Origin: Heterobilharzia americana
Lineage: Eukaryota; Platyhelminthes; Trematoda; Strigeidida; Schistosomatidae
Length of the DNA stretch: 64,000 nucleotides
Direction of reading: 5' to 3'
Assembly: GCA_944470555.2 (NCBI GenBank)
Contig: OX104127.1
Location: 42,645,934-42,709,933, forward strand
Below the pieces are notes generated by a model that did no database searches, was not told where the DNA came from, and saw only the letters and a program-made list of their open reading frames with translations. Positions 11,675 to 24,414 of this stretch are shown here, piece by piece; within the stretch, counting starts at the first letter, position 1; every line of letters starts with the position of its first letter. A program made the position numbers and the translations under genes.

Positions 11675-13600
11675 GCTATGCAGTATAGTGTTTGCAGATG
11701 CGTTTTTATGGTCTATGTAACCGGCTTGACAAGAGAAGATGAATTACTAAATACACATACAGATGGCTGGAAGGGATAGTTTATCTTTTATACACCCTCG
11801 AATTTGTTGTTAACTAGAGAAAATAATACGGGGTTGGCCGGAGAACACCAAGCAGTTATCATCTTTAATCTGAGCTAAAAATCCCTTCCAATATAGAAAA
11901 GCATTTTGAGAAAAAATGTAAAACAAAAGGATTCAAAACTGGTTTATTGGCGAAAAATAGACAGATGAATAGTTTGTGATGAATAAATTTATTTTAAGCT
12001 GAGTTATTTAGTCATTGATTGGCATTAATCGAAGTATTCGTCCATGTGTTAAGACTCCTTAAGACTGAGCATCTACAACTATTTACACGACTTACTTTAA
12101 AGCTTACGGATATCCTAGTCAGCATGTTACCTTTCAATCACTGGGTTAGGGATTTATTCAGTAGCTGGCAAATCTTTTCCATTTAAAAAAAATGGTGAAG
12201 TAGTTTAACCACTTATCATTCAAGATCATCGGTAAGCCTCTGTTTTTGCTTCCGAGTCTTCTGATTAAAAATCTCTAATAACAACGAAATCACCTGAATT
12301 TTAACAGTTTCTTAGTTAATGCCATCCAGTGATAAATTTCGAGCTCATAGGTGGTAATAAATTTTACAATAAAATATTCTCATGAACCAAGATGACTATT
12401 TCCTCTTGATATGTAGCACACAAGAAATATAAATACTGTTTTTGTTAGAGTTATAAAGCTTGATTGACCCGCGTCTTTTTTTTAATCTTAAACTATAGGG
12501 GAGGAAAATAGTCTTTAAAACGAGGACAATAATATAAGGGTCAATGTGAATAATTTCTTCTTGACCTTTCAATCTTTATCTCCTCCCATGCTTACAGATA
12601 CTGACATTAAAAATAAATTTTTTTTGATCATATTTCTTTACTGGGTGTTAGTGGCACTTTTTTTTTATAATTTTTATTTATTTTTATCGTAGCAACATGA
12701 CAGTTGTCACTGTATTTCTACAATTAATAGTAGACTGTAAACAGGTCAGTCGTTAAGGTTCAATGTGTATGTGTGTGTGTGTGTGTGTATTTGGTAGAAT
12801 TTCGTTTATTAAGTATACCATCATAAACAACAAGTTTCAATATTCATATATGAAGTTAATAATAATTGTATGACGATGAATGAAACTAAAGTAATAACAT
12901 TTTTGATGATTATATTATGTAAAATGCTTTCATTGTTACCCTTTCACTGTTAACATCTTGATGCATTTAAGCGTAAGCTATATTATAGATGGATTCATAT
13001 TTTCTCACCTTTGATCATCATATATTGTCTATCATTCATTATAAGGGATAATTCTTTCAGTCATAGATACTATTCATGCTCATAATAATTTCTGTATCAT
13101 TTAGGTATATAGGTGAACGACCTTTATTTCTGGATGTTTACATAATAAATAAATAAAAAAGTGTACAAGTGATTATTTAATATAATAAGGGTATATAGTG
13201 AGAATAAAAAAAGTTTTCAGGGATTGATTTTTATGATTAAGCATAAAAGTAATAAATAAATGTGAAATATCTGTATATCTAATTGGGAGATATATTATTG
13301 GCAATATTCATCCCTTTAGTTGATGCTTTCGAGTGAAACTGTTGTATGACATTATTTGTCTGTCGTTTTTGATGAATGTTTATTGAAAATATTCACTTAG
13401 AGGTTTACCGCCGAACACTGATTTCTGTTTAGTCAATCAAATATTTAAATTAAATCAGATATCTACAAACTGCACAGTTGATGGTGACAATGATGATGAT
13501 AAGTAAAACTCATTTGTGAAATTCTATTGTAGTCTCATTTAAGAATCGAAATATTTAGAGGTCAATATGTAATTTGATTGACAGCGTAAATAGCGTTAAT
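11675..13600. other. AT-rich spacer, nothing coding recognised
   Basis: The stretch contains a (GT)n tract at 12763-12789 and T-rich runs near 12476 and 12660. No gene or repeat match is seen. Confidence 0.55.
12763..12789. repeat. (GT)n microsatellite
   Basis: About 27 nt of GT with one TA interruption near its start. Confidence 0.9.
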
Positions 13601-13609
13601 ATTGTAAGA

Positions 13610-14745
13610 GGGAAGATGCCACATGCCAAGTAGTCCACAATGGAAAGTTCAGTAACGCCTTTGAAGTGAAGACAGGGAGGAGTAAGACAAAAATATCTGC
13701 TACCACAGATGAACTTCGTGATTGTGGTCAACTCTATCACGCAAAAAACTGTGACGAGAGAGAAGATGAGCATACGCTGGACCAGTGAAAAAACACTAAA
13801 AGATCTGGATTTCGCCAACCATGATGACTTATGTCTAAAGTCTTTGTAGCACAAACTCGAAGATCTACAGGCAAAAAACAACAAGTTGACAGAAGAGGTG
13901 AGGTAGGGCAGCGAAGACAGCACTTCCTTCAGATGGACCTAGACAAGACAGAGGTGATGAAGATACCCAACCAACACCACCACCACCACCACCACCACCA
14001 ACAACAAGTTCCAATCACTATCAATGGGAGAAATTCAAAGGAAGTAGCCTCCTTCACCTACACCTATCTAGGCAGCACTGTTTCAACTACAGGTAACACA
14101 CGCACAGACGACGACGTCAAAGCGAGCCAGCATAGGAAAGACAGTAAGACAGGCAGGCATTCATTAGCCTGAAACCAGTGTGGAGATCTTCTCCACTCCA
14201 CTCCACTCCACTCAGCACAAAGTGTGAATAACATCCTCATTTTCAACACCAATTGAGTGAAGTAAGTCAGTGCTTCTATGTGATGGTTGAGAGAGTTGGC
14301 GCGTTACGAAGGGCATTTCCAACAAACTACAGACATTCATGAACAACTATCTACACTGTCTCGTTACTGAATATCAGATTGCCAGAATAGTGAGAATCAG
14401 CAAGGAGGAAGTCGGGCTGGCTGACTGGCTGGTGATGAACAACAAGCCAGGAACCTATCTCTGAGCAAATATGCAGAAGACGAGAGTGGAGATGGATTGG
14501 GTTGGGCATACACTGAGAAGGCCGACTAGTGACATCACATGTCAGGCCAGGCCGTTGAGTGGAACCCAGATGGGAAACGATGAGTTGGGCGTCTGAGGTG
14601 AGGGTGACATGGAGGAGATTATGTGAGTAAGAAATGAAGCTTGTGAGTAGTGGTGGAGTGAGGTTGAAAAGACTGGAGAGAAGAGAGTGTAATGGAGGCG
14701 TGGTGCTGAAGCCCTATGTTCCAGTAGGAACCCAAGGGAAAAAAA
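13610..14745 (+). mobile_element. Family A retrotransposon, RT C-terminal part to 3' end
   Basis: The order on plus is CQVVHNGKF-like RT sequence (13620), the active-site segment F-A-N-H-D-D (13811-13828), a His/Gln run coded by (CAC)n and CAA (13976-14008), SFTYTYLGSTVSTTGNTRTD (about 14053-14110), and the tail GHTLRRPTSDITCQA. The end is GGAACCCAAGGG at 14731. The shared frameshift (DDVKASQHRKDSKTG) is present. Confidence 0.8.
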
Positions 14746-15619
14746 TAATGATGATAATTGTAAGTAAGAGTGAAGGTTATACCATGTGTACTACTGACTA
14801 GTATGAGTAGTTGTACTATTAATATAATAGTAATCGGTAGTGTTGGGTAGACAAGATGAGATGATCCAAACACCGAATGAACTCCATATGAATAGTTTAG
14901 AACTGCTCATATCTATCAGTGATATATCATACTAATTTCAATTAGACATCATTTAAAAATAGTACTAAAAATACGCATAATAGTGACAAAAAGATATTTC
15001 TTAACATATTAGGACTTTGTTAACACTGTTAGCTTTCAAGATGGAATTAAATATTCTAGCTTTTAGAGGGAAAGGATTTACACAGAAGTAAGTACAGCTA
15101 TTTTTTGAGGGAGGATAAGGCGGTTGCACAGTACATATTGGTTTTAACTACAGGTCTCTTATGAAAATGGTAGTTAATAATAAGTTAACCAAGATTTTTA
15201 AGAGAAAGTGTAGACAAGGTGTTGTATACTCATTTGATTAACTTCTAGTAAATTCTAAGTCTTCTACCATCCAAATCTTAAACAACCTTAACTATCTAAC
15301 TTTCGAGCTGCAAAAAGGGCCATGTGATCACTGTTCTTTGAATACTAATAGTCATGAAGTCTTATTTGTAACATACAAATCTTGGATCCGTCATTCTGTC
15401 TAAACAAAGCAGAGTGATGGAACTTCTATTAAACAACAACTATTAGTGTACGCTGAGTGATATCATAAATATAGAGTAAAATCAGGCTGTTATCGATAAT
15501 GTAAAACGATTAGTTAACAAACTATCAATAGAATACACTTCTTCAGAATCTAAGTATTTTTGTTTATATCTTTACAATACAGACTATTCAGATAATGATT
15601 TCTCATTCTGGTACTAACT

Positions 15620-16085
15620 ATAAGATCAGATATTCTCCTCCAGCCAAAACTCGAACTTCAGTCTGTCCCAAAGAAGGATGTCTTCATCAGCCTTCTGTAC
15701 AAAGGTGACTCTCATAGTGCAGTCCTTGAGCAGAGACTTAACGTTACTGTTAGAACGACTTACTATGCAGCCAAGGTTCGAGTAATCGAAACCACGAAGA
15801 CCGTATATTCCCCCAAACCCCCTCAGTGTGCGAACGATAATGTCACATCCCATTGTATCTACCAATTCAAATGTACGTGTGGTGACACATACATAGGGAG
15901 GACTCATAGATCCATACAAGTAAGGGCCTCGGAACATATTCCAAAGTAGCTTCAGAAGCATATTAAATCACCTGAACCCATAAATGTTGGTAGCAGACGT
16001 CCAAGTTCTTCAATCGCCAAACATATCTCTGAGACAGGCCACAGGATTGATGTGGCTACTTCTTTTACGCCTATTTAAAAAAACA
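15620..16085 (+). mobile_element. Penelope-like element fragment with GIY-YIG endonuclease
   Basis: Plus strand: CIYQFKCTCGDTYIGRTHRS (about 15853-15912) is a GIY-YIG-type start. It is followed by VRASEHIPK, a stop, and SSSIAKHISETGHRIDVATS (16008-16067), the usual AIxEHLxxTGH helix. Such a nuclease C-terminal to a reverse transcriptase defines Penelope-like elements. Upstream (15500-15850) YYAAKVRVIETTK fits the linker before the nuclease. Stops break the frame. The open frame on the opposite strand here (15626-15961) is only its shadow. Confidence 0.75.
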
Positions 16086-16429
16086 TGTTGGGGAGGGATC
16101 CTGAAATTTGTTGAAACCTTAGCTTTTGGAAAGTTGAAACCACCTTTATGTGTTTATAAACAATTTGTTGTCACATTAAATCTTTCTTCGTGAATTCAAC
16201 TATTGAAAACCAAGTTCCATGTACTATTATTTTTTCGCTCTATTGATTTTCATTGTTATTCAGCCTTCCTACCTGATCTCTTTTTATTTTCTTCCCACTA
16301 TCTCCATGACTTTTTATATAATACCTATGACAAGTACGTATGTGATCAGATAGTTCGAAATGTGTTGCGCAAATACATTACACAGTTCAGACAATTTACG
16401 TCTTTTTTGAGGGGGTTGTGGAGATTTGG

Positions 16430-16690
16430 AAATATTTCAAGTCGTTATTCATCGAAGACTGACATCAATTGGAGGAACAAAGGAAACCTGGGGGCACTGG
16501 ACAACTTTACCGTCCTAGTATGGGACTCCTCAGCAGTGCGCACCCACCACCCCACCAGCAGGGATCGAACCCGCAACCTTCAAGTTCCGCGACCAGCGCG
16601 TTTACCATTGAGCCACTGGGTCAGAATCCAATGCTCCATATCTCCAACTTCTGTTAGCTCACGATATAGCGTCTTTTTATTGTTTCGTCG
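16430..16690 (-). mobile_element. tRNA-derived SINE, minus copy
   Basis: The minus strand has an A-box-like TGGCTCAATGG (16605-16615), a B-box-like GGTTCGATCCC (16561-16571), then GAGGAGTCCCATACTAGGAC and CAATTGATGTCAGTC toward the end. The layout equals the copies at 46890 and 56000. A short frame (16469-16657) crosses it and is not a gene. Confidence 0.8.
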
Positions 16691-16699
16691 ACGTTTATA

Positions 16700-18300
16700 A
16701 AGGGAACTAATTATTTTATTTTCAAAAATAGTTATTTTATGATGGAGGGTATACCCAAAAATACGATAAATATTTCAAAAGGTACCAGGTTAAATTTTAT
16801 TCTTTCCATAGATTGCAATTTTTGATCTTGGATAGGTGGAAGGGAAACGTGAACCTATTTGTGTTTCGTTTATGTTAGAATTTATTAGTATGACTTTATT
16901 AATTATTTGCATAAATTATCATTCCGAGCCATAATTACATTCATTTAGGGGAAGGTTCCATCGTGATTATGATGGTTGAAAGAATTTTAGATAGCAGAAA
17001 TTATTTGTAGCCTAAAATGAAGATGATAACTATTTGGTGTTTTCCGTGACCTGTGATTTGTACTTTGACGCTTCATCATCAAGTCAGGGGACTTCATCAA
17101 CATTTACTTTATAAAGAAGTAAAGTATTTTTGATTTGCATGAATATTTATGTGGGATATTTATCGAATTTAAGTGTTAATGGCTTGTGAGCAGGACTCGA
17201 TTATTATTTTTTAGCTTGAAGTTAACTTTTATTATTATTGTGACGGTTTAACCTATATTATTTGCTTAGTGTTCGATTATTAATTTGATTGAATGATATC
17301 CAATTGGTTGACCCCTTCTCAGTAGTCTGTATATTCAGTCAATCCCCATATTCATACTGATTGCCATTCGATTAAAGTATCATACTACGAAGAACTATTT
17401 TGGAATTTTTAAACTTGCTTGTTGTAGTAATTACACGTTGTTACAATCGAAATTTTGGGTTGTACCCATCTACATCTAACAATATAAGTATTGATATATC
17501 ATGATGATTTGCCGCTAGTTGATGCTCATAAATTCCCTGGTCTATTCGATAACTAGATTGATCGACATGATGATGCTGAGAGTCTTTGAAATATATTTGG
17601 TAAATTGTATTCGTCTTATCTTATTTAACTACTGAATCTTCTAGCTGGAATAAGATGCTCCACGGGGAATTCTTCGGTTTGTGAATTATGCTGATACCGA
17701 ATGAATGAAGTAATCAATTAATAGTTTCTGAGATATTTGTGACATTATTTCATAATTGTTAATTTAATGTATTTTTGTAAGTTCATCAAAGAACCTACCA
17801 TTGAGAAATGATTAAATTGATAAATATTTTTTATCATGTTATAGTTCATCAGTGATTAGGTGAATGAAACTCAGATGATGCTGACAATATGTCAGCAAGT
17901 ACATACGATATGGATATGCATGAATATTCATGTATTTATATCTGATGGCTTCTATTTTGACGTTGCAGTAATAATGTAGCTCTTCTTATGGTCTTCTACA
18001 ATGAAACTACAAATGAGGAATGGAATGTGTTGTTTTAATTTTTTGTTCTTCATGGTAATACTTTAATTCCATAAACATTCAAATAAAACACGACTCTCTA
18101 CTTAATTTTAACTGAAGCAGTTTTTCATCATTATCTGTGATACTACATACAGAAGTTTCAGAAATTACCACGTTATACCCAATAACGTTAAGAAGAGGAA
18201 TATGATTCACACTATGAGTTCAGAAATACCTACTCCGTAGTCTGGAGTCAATTAAACCAAAAGGAAAACTGATTCGAAATGACATATCAATATAACTTCA
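16700..18300. other. AT-rich spacer, nothing recognised
   Basis: I see no coding frame, splice-supported exon or repeat match. Confidence 0.55.
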
Positions 18301-18309
18301 GGTTGGGAT

Positions 18310-19515
18310 TCAGCAATATTATTATTTGTCCCTTGGGTTCCTACTGGAACATAGGGCTTCAGCACCACGCCTCCATTACACTCTCTTCTCTCCAGTCTTT
18401 TCAACCTCGCTCCAACACTACTCACAAGCTTTCCTTTCTTACTCACATAATCTCCTCCATGTCACCCTCACCTCAGACGCCCAACTCATCGTTTCCCATC
18501 TGGGTTCCACTCAACGGCCTGGCCTGACATGTGATGTCACTAGTCGGCCTTCTCAGTGTATGCCCAATCCAATCCATCTCCACTTCCTTCCAGTGCATAT
18601 TCGTTGAGTGATAGGTACTTGCCTCATTGGTTCGTTGTCAGACAGCCAGCCAGCCAGTCAGACTTCCTTCTTGCTGATTCTCACTATTCTGGCAATCTGA
18701 TCTTCAGCAACGTGACAGTGTAGACACTTGTTGATGAATGTCTGTAGTTTGTTGGAAATTCCCTTCGTAACGCGCCAACTCTCTCAACCATCACATAGAA
18801 GCACTGACTTACTTCACTCAATTGGTGTTGAAAATGAGGATGTTATTCACGCTTTATGCTGAGTGGAGTGGAGTGGAGATCTCCACACTGATTTCAGGTT
18901 AATGCAGGAAGGCCTGTCTTACTGTCTTTCCTATGCTGGCTTGCTTTGTCGTCCTCGTCTGTGCGTGTGTTGCCTGTAGTTGAAACAGTGCTGCCTAGAT
19001 AGGTGTGGGTGAAGGAGGCTACTTCCTTTGAGTTTCTCCCATTGATGGTGATTGGTGCTTGTTGTTGCTGATGATGTTGTTGGTTGAGTATCTTCACCAC
19101 CTCCGTCTTCTCTACGTTGACGTGAAGGAAGTGCCGTCTTCGCTGCCCTACCTCACCTCTTCTGTCAACTTGTTGTTTTTTGCCTATAGATCTTCAAGTT
19201 TGTGAGACATCAGACACAAGTCATCAGTGAAATCCAAATCTTCTAGATTCTTTCCTGCGGTCCATCGTATCCCCCTTTTCTCACTCCTAACTGTTTGTTG
19301 CATGATCCAGTCCACTACAGTCAGGAATATCATGGGTGATAGTTGACAGCCTTGTTTCACTTATGTCTTCACTTCAAAGGTATCACTGCGCTTCCCGTTG
19401 TGAATTACTTGGCATGTGGCATCTTCATAAAATTGTTGAATGAGACTGATAAAGGTTTGTGGTATTCCTTAGTATTGAAGCAGTTTCCAAATTACTTCTC
19501 GGTCGACGCTATCAT
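18310..19515 (-). mobile_element. Family A retrotransposon, RT part to 3' end
   Basis: The 3' tail is seen as AATATTATTATTTGTCCC at 18314-18331. Moving up: the C-terminal tail, SFTHTYLGSTVSTTGNTRTD (within 18894-19100), the Q-rich NQQHHQQQQAPITI, and RT sequence up to a junction with a SINE at about 19510. The active-site segment at 19220-19231 reads F-T-D-D, unlike the longer form in other copies. The shared frameshift (KASQHRKDSKTG) is present. Confidence 0.8.
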
Positions 19516-19800
19516 CATCATAGACTGACATAATTTGTAAAAACATTCGGAACTTTGGAGCACTAGACACCTGTTTCGTCCTAGTACGGGACTTCTCAGC
19601 TGTGCTCACCCATGACTCACCCTCACCAGGGGTCGAACCGAGGGTCTTCAGGTTCCGTAGCCACTGAGTTGAAATCAAATGGTCCATATTTTTTACTTCT
19701 GTCAGTTCATGATATTGCATGACCTCCATCCAATGTCGTTGTCGAGTACCTGTCCTTATGTTCGACCTGGTTTGCCCCACCAGTCACGACTTCTCACTGG
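19510..19800 (-). mobile_element. tRNA-derived SINE, minus copy
   Basis: The minus copy has a B-box-like GGTTCGACCCC (19627-19637), an A-box region altered to CTCAGTGGCT, and the unit's spacer at 19690-19800 (GGCAAACCAGGTCGAACATA in reverse). It is inserted at or joined to the 5' edge of the family A copy at 18310-19515. Confidence 0.65.
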
Positions 19801-19889
19801 AACTCAGGGAATCACCTCTGGAAGCTAATCACCAATAAGCACTAGATTAATTTAGTTTCAAAGTTTGTAGAGATTTACCGTTTTAATGA

Positions 19890-20110
19890 ACTGACAGAAG
19901 TTGAAAATATGGTTCATTGGATTCCGACTCAGTGGCTGACCCCGAAATCTGAAGACCGTGCATTTGGTCCCTGGCAGGTTTGTGGGCGCGTGGTGTTGAG
20001 GAGTCCTATACTAGGAGGAAACAGTTGTCTAGTACTCCCACGCTTCCAATTTTTCTCCAACTGATGTCAGCTTATGATGAATATTAACCTGAAATCAATA
20101 AATCCTCACA
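19890..20110 (+). mobile_element. tRNA-derived SINE, plus copy
   Basis: GAAAATATGGTTCATTGGATTCCGACTCAGTGGCT, then TTTGGTCCCTGGCAGG, GAGGAGTCCTATACTAGGAG, and CCAACTGATGTCAGC, in the same order as the other plus copies. The promoter boxes are mutated. Confidence 0.65.
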
Positions 20111-20255
20111 AACCTCAAAATTAAATATCACTATAAGACATATTTATGGATGAATAGTATATGTTGTATTTACTGCTAAACCATTTTTCGCAACTTATTT
20201 CCTAAGAAAAATCGGATTTGCGCTTCTGAGATGAATGGGGATTTGTAATTTAGAA

Positions 20256-20818
20256 GTACTATTCATCGTGGACTGATATCAGTTGGGGAACCATTGAAAA
20301 TCTGTGAGCACTGAACAGCTGTTTCGTCCTAGTATGCGACTCCTCAGCAGTACGCACCCACCACCCGGCTAGGGATCAAACTCAAAACCTTCAGGTTTCA
20401 CGGCGAACGCGTTAACCATTCAGCCACTGGGTTGGTTTCCAGTGGTTTACAATTTCCAACTTCTGTCAATTCACGACATACCACGACTGTCTGGAAGTTC
20501 TAATGAGAAGCCGTGACCAGTGGGGTCAACCAGTCGTAAGTGAAGTGGATGTTAACTGGAGACCTTGAGTGATAGTCGCGCTATGTCATCGTGGATTGAC
20601 ATAAGTTGGAAATTGTGAACCACTAGAAACCGACCCAGTGGCTGAATGGTTAACGCGTTCGCCGTGAAACCTGAAGGTTTTGAGTTTGATCCCTAGCTGG
20701 GTGGTGGGTGCGTACTGCTGAGGAGTCGCATACTAGGACGAAACAGGTGTCCAGTACTCCCAGATTTTCAGAGGTTCCGCAACTGATGTCAGTCCATGAT
20801 GAATACTACTTCTAAAAA
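20256..20818. repeat. Foldback pair of tRNA-derived SINE arms, copy 1
   Basis: The left arm (20256-20490, minus) and right arm (20600-20818, plus) are inverted copies of the same tRNA-derived unit. Both contain GGCTGAATGGTTAACGCGTT and GACATCAGTT-type ends. About 110 nt of spacer lies between them. It is collinear with 36696-37258 at a constant offset of 16440 with few substitutions and no net indel. Confidence 0.88.
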
Positions 20819-21570
20819 TCGGATTTATTTGCATTTTCCTAGTTTAGGATAGCAGACAATGTATCTTCATATTATTCTATGTATACCGTTATCTGATTCA
20901 CATACACCCCTTGAAACAACAAGTGAATTAGATCTATCATAATTATTTAGTAAATTCATGAAAACCTATCTTTTCGGTTTTCTGTTGATTTCAACTGTAC
21001 ACACTTCAGAAATATTTCGGATTTGCCTGATATTTCATACTACTATTATTTATTATAAGTAACGAGAATTTTGTGTTAAAATTGATACCTCTCATGTTTG
21101 TCCTCATGAATAACAACAACGAAAAGATTACGGGGTTGTCATGAGTTATTATAGCGAAGATAACAGAAAATTTTTTTCAGTGTTAACAGAAATTCTGTTG
21201 TTTCTGAAAATTTTTATACCAATAATAATTAGTGCATTCGGAATCAATGCTTGCGCTAATTTAGAGACATTCATAAGTTGGTAGTAAGGGTTGGGCAGTT
21301 TTGGTGAGATATATGACTGAGTGAATAAACATCTACTTATCAGAATATTTGGAATAGCCAGGGTTCAATACATTGGCCTTTATGTAATGGGGTGAGGGAG
21401 ATGATTGAAATTCAGATAAAAACCTGGGTAGCAACAGGATTTGGATAGGCTTTTTTCCACGAAGGTCGTTTTCGTTTCAACTTCAGTAATCGCCTCCTAA
21501 AATAGAGACAATATCCCCCCAGAATATGTGAGGAGACTACAGGGATTACGATGAGATCATCCTTGGGTTT

Positions 21571-21572
<2 letters not shown>

Positions 21573-21652
<80 letters not shown>
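21573..21652. repeat. Compound (CT)n-(AT)n microsatellite
   Basis: CT units run to 21608 and change directly to AT units to 21652. Confidence 0.95.
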
Positions 21653-21656
<4 letters not shown>

Positions 21657-21756
21657 GGTTACACCATGGCCTCCAAATACTGTCGGTTCAAAGGTGATAT
21701 GTAAGTTTCCATTAGGAACTCTAAAAGAAACACTTTCCAGTTATATTACTTTTAAA

Positions 21757-21910
21757 CTAAACTGACTGGAATTCATTAAAAACAATCTGAACGAAGAATA
21801 TTCTTCTCAATAAATTCTCATCAGGTTCTACAATTATGAAATAAAATTGTACAGCAGGAAACAAGTCAAATTTGGTGGGGAATACGTTTATATATATATA
21901 TATATATATT
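21757..21910 (-). repeat. (TA)n-linked repeat fragment
   Basis: After (TA)n at 21887-21910 the minus strand reads ...CTGTACAATTTTATTTCATA and AATTGTAGAACCTGATGAGA, then AGAATATTCTTCGTTCAG. Matching sequence occurs on plus at 54740-54800 (TAATTGTAGAACCTGATGAG, then GAATATTTTTCGTTTCG). Confidence 0.6.
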
Positions 21911-22169
21911 TGGATGAAGAATGTGATGGTTAGGATAAAAGACAACGAATAAGGAAGACATGAATGGTCATTTATTTATGAAAGCCAAGAGAGGAATAAC
22001 ATTTTGACGTGTTCTTTAGTCTTCCTCATATAATATGTAACATATTACAGTACCAGTTTTCAGAGTACCTATATATATTATACATTCTTTCATGAAGTTA
22101 GTAGTAACGATAATGAAAACTAGTCTTTTAATCAGATGAAGATGAAATTCAAAGTGGTAAATACACCCA

Positions 22170-22990
22170 TCTTCTTCAAAGAAGTTGGTAATAGACGATC
22201 ATAGTTCAAGTTCAACACCCCAAACAAAAACTGAACTGAAGGACGAAAGTACAAAGAACATTTTTACGTCAGTCAGACATCAGGAAGAACACTGGAACTC
22301 TTTGAAAGAGATGTGGAAAGAAACCTGCATAACCGTGTTAGGAAGGAAGAAGAAAGAAGACAAGGAATGGATCTCAACGGACACATGGAAGATGAATAAG
22401 GCATGGAGAGGAGGATGGTAAAGCAGAAGATGAACCAGTGCAGTGCAGTGCAGGGATGAACAAAGAAAAGAAGAACTCAACACAACCTATCAAACACTAC
22501 ACTGGACAAAGAAATGAAGAAGAGTGAGCACAAAGACAAAAGACATTCTTACGACACACTGGCAAGTGGAACAGAACAGGCTGCCGGCTGGTAGGAGAGA
22601 CCTGACAACACTATATCAAATAACCAGGTTGCTATCCGGGAAGAGATCAACGCAGACGAAACCAATAAAAGATAGTGAAGGAAACCCAGTTAACAAAGAG
22701 AAGGAACAAAGGAAACAATGGGACGACCACTTCAGAAACCTCTTGAATCGATTATCACCTGCGCTTCGTCCAGAAATACCACCTGCAGCCCAGCCACAGA
22801 ACTACCAGTGAACACCAATCCTCCAACAAAAGTCGAAGTCATGAGTGCCATAAAGCTACTAAAATGCGGGAAAGCAGAAGGACCAGATGGAATCCCGCCA
22901 GAAGCACTGAGAGCAGACGCAGAGACAACAGCGGGCATGCTCAAATTACTATTGCAGAAGGTTTGGAAGAAAGGAAAGGTACCTGCCGAT
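22170..22990 (+). mobile_element. Family A retrotransposon, region before and at the start of the RT domain
   Basis: Plus strand, in three frames: KKEDKEWISTDTWKMNKAW (22350-22410), RRDLTTLYQITRLLSGKRST (about 22585-22645), GNPVNKEKEQRKQWDDHFRN (22682-22741) and KLLKCGKAEGPDGIPPEALR (about 22853-22912). These are the conserved pre-RT helix and the first RT block (G-K-x-x-G-P-D-x-I-P). The sequence ends abruptly at about 22990, where it meets family B sequence in the opposite direction. Confidence 0.8.
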
Positions 22991-23930
22991 AGTCAAAGAC
23001 TTCATGCACCGATAACATGTTTTGGTCTATCCACCTCTAACCTTTTTCCAGCCAAAACCTAGTTCAGTCAGCATTGCGCGACAAGGCGGATGCCAGCCCC
23101 TTCAGTCGGTGAAGACTTGCAACATCATCTAGTGATTCTTTCTCCTCCCTGAAACTCTACACCTGATTTCTGCGTTACTCACATGGTGACACCATTACAC
23201 ACGGCCTCCGCTGTAAAGGCAACGGTGTTCGAACACCAGAAGCCTCACACCGCTTATCTTTAGTGGATATGTTTCACAACCACAAAGAAGGACAGAGCGA
23301 GCTACAGAACAGTACACTCAACTCTTAATATACAATGGGATATCACGGCGCCGACATAAATGGCGTAAGTTAGCAGAAGTCAGACGAGTATTTTGTATCC
23401 GTGTCAAAACTTTGTCGATCACTAACATACTAGGGCTGATCCGACTTCCCAGGTAAGTGAAATGGTCAACACGCCCAACCACTTCACTTCCTACTGCTTC
23501 ATAGGGTACCACTGAAGACCAGTTCTGGAGCATTTATTTGCATTTAGGTGGGAGGAAACACAATAAACACTCTACAATTACCAGTCAAGGTGTCCACTTG
23601 GCCCTACATCTTGTCAGGGTCTCCACTTAACAGATTTATGTCACCAATGCACTCTAGGTGTACCAAAGACTCGTTTGTGACAGGTCAATACGTGGAGAGT
23701 CAAACGAGGAGAGGGAAATCTCTTTAAGAGTGCCTATGACAAAGCTAAGTAAGAATAGAGATAGTGGACATTCTAAACAGACATGATAACTAACCATAAG
23801 CTCTAATGGTATCATATATAGTGAAGTACTCCAATCGCACTTAGTTCAGTGAGAAACACTGCTATAAGACCTTTCGACAGACAGTTTTGAATGCCACCTT
23901 CAGGTTACGAAATACAGTTCGTATTAGTAT
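22990..23930 (-). mobile_element. Family B retrotransposon, RT to C-terminal tail, degraded
   Basis: On the minus strand, from 23930 downward, there are traces of the RT palm (TIRAYG-LS), SGDPDKM-GQVDTL (about 23590-23640), FSGTLWSS and the frame EVVGRVDHFTYLGSRISPSM (23318-23533), then TRIQNTRLTSANLRHLCRRR. The tail stops in the segment coding WIDQNMLSVHEVFDY. Stops are frequent. It joins the family A fragment tail-to-tail. Confidence 0.75.
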
Positions 23931-24414
23931 TCCAGTAACTGATGGAGGGTGGTTTGAATTATATACTCCCAAACAGGCCTGTAAACTCCCTGGTTTTCTA
24001 CAGTTTGCTCTTTGCAAGATGCACTCAGACCTCTTGGAATCTGAGAACCTAGAATTTTGGATTTAATGCTCATCAGACTGGTGTCCCTGTGGTTACCGCA
24101 AAAAGATTTCTCTACTCCCCCCCCGAAAATTGGACAAGCAGAGACTCCAACCAATTAAAGGCGATTAAATCCAGTTTCTATATGCTAGCGAAACATTAGA
24201 GAGTCAATTTATCATTATTAGAGCACAATACTGTCACAACCAAGAGATGCACCATATAAAAGAATAAAGCAACAGTTTGCCGACACTATAAATAGAAGCG
24301 AGAATGCAAACAAGAATAAAACTGGATTATTAAAGAAAGTCCCAAACATACAACCAAAGAAGGATTCCTTATTTTCGTTTAGCTTCACATTAATGAAGGG
24401 AAAAAAGAAACTGC

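Larger units (their letters stand above)
20825..22150. other. Spacer with microsatellites
   Basis: The stretch holds the (CT)n-(AT)n tract (21573-21652) and a repeat fragment at 21757-21910 related to those at 39771 and 54160. Nothing coding is recognised. Confidence 0.55.

Noticed and set aside
15626..15961. 111-codon open frame on the minus strand
   Set aside because: It lies opposite the Penelope-like GIY-YIG sequence on plus, whose motifs explain the region.
16469..16657. Open frames across SINE copies (also 39527-39919 and 56010-56222)
   Set aside because: They translate tRNA-derived SINE sequence and adjacent (AT)n, not genes.
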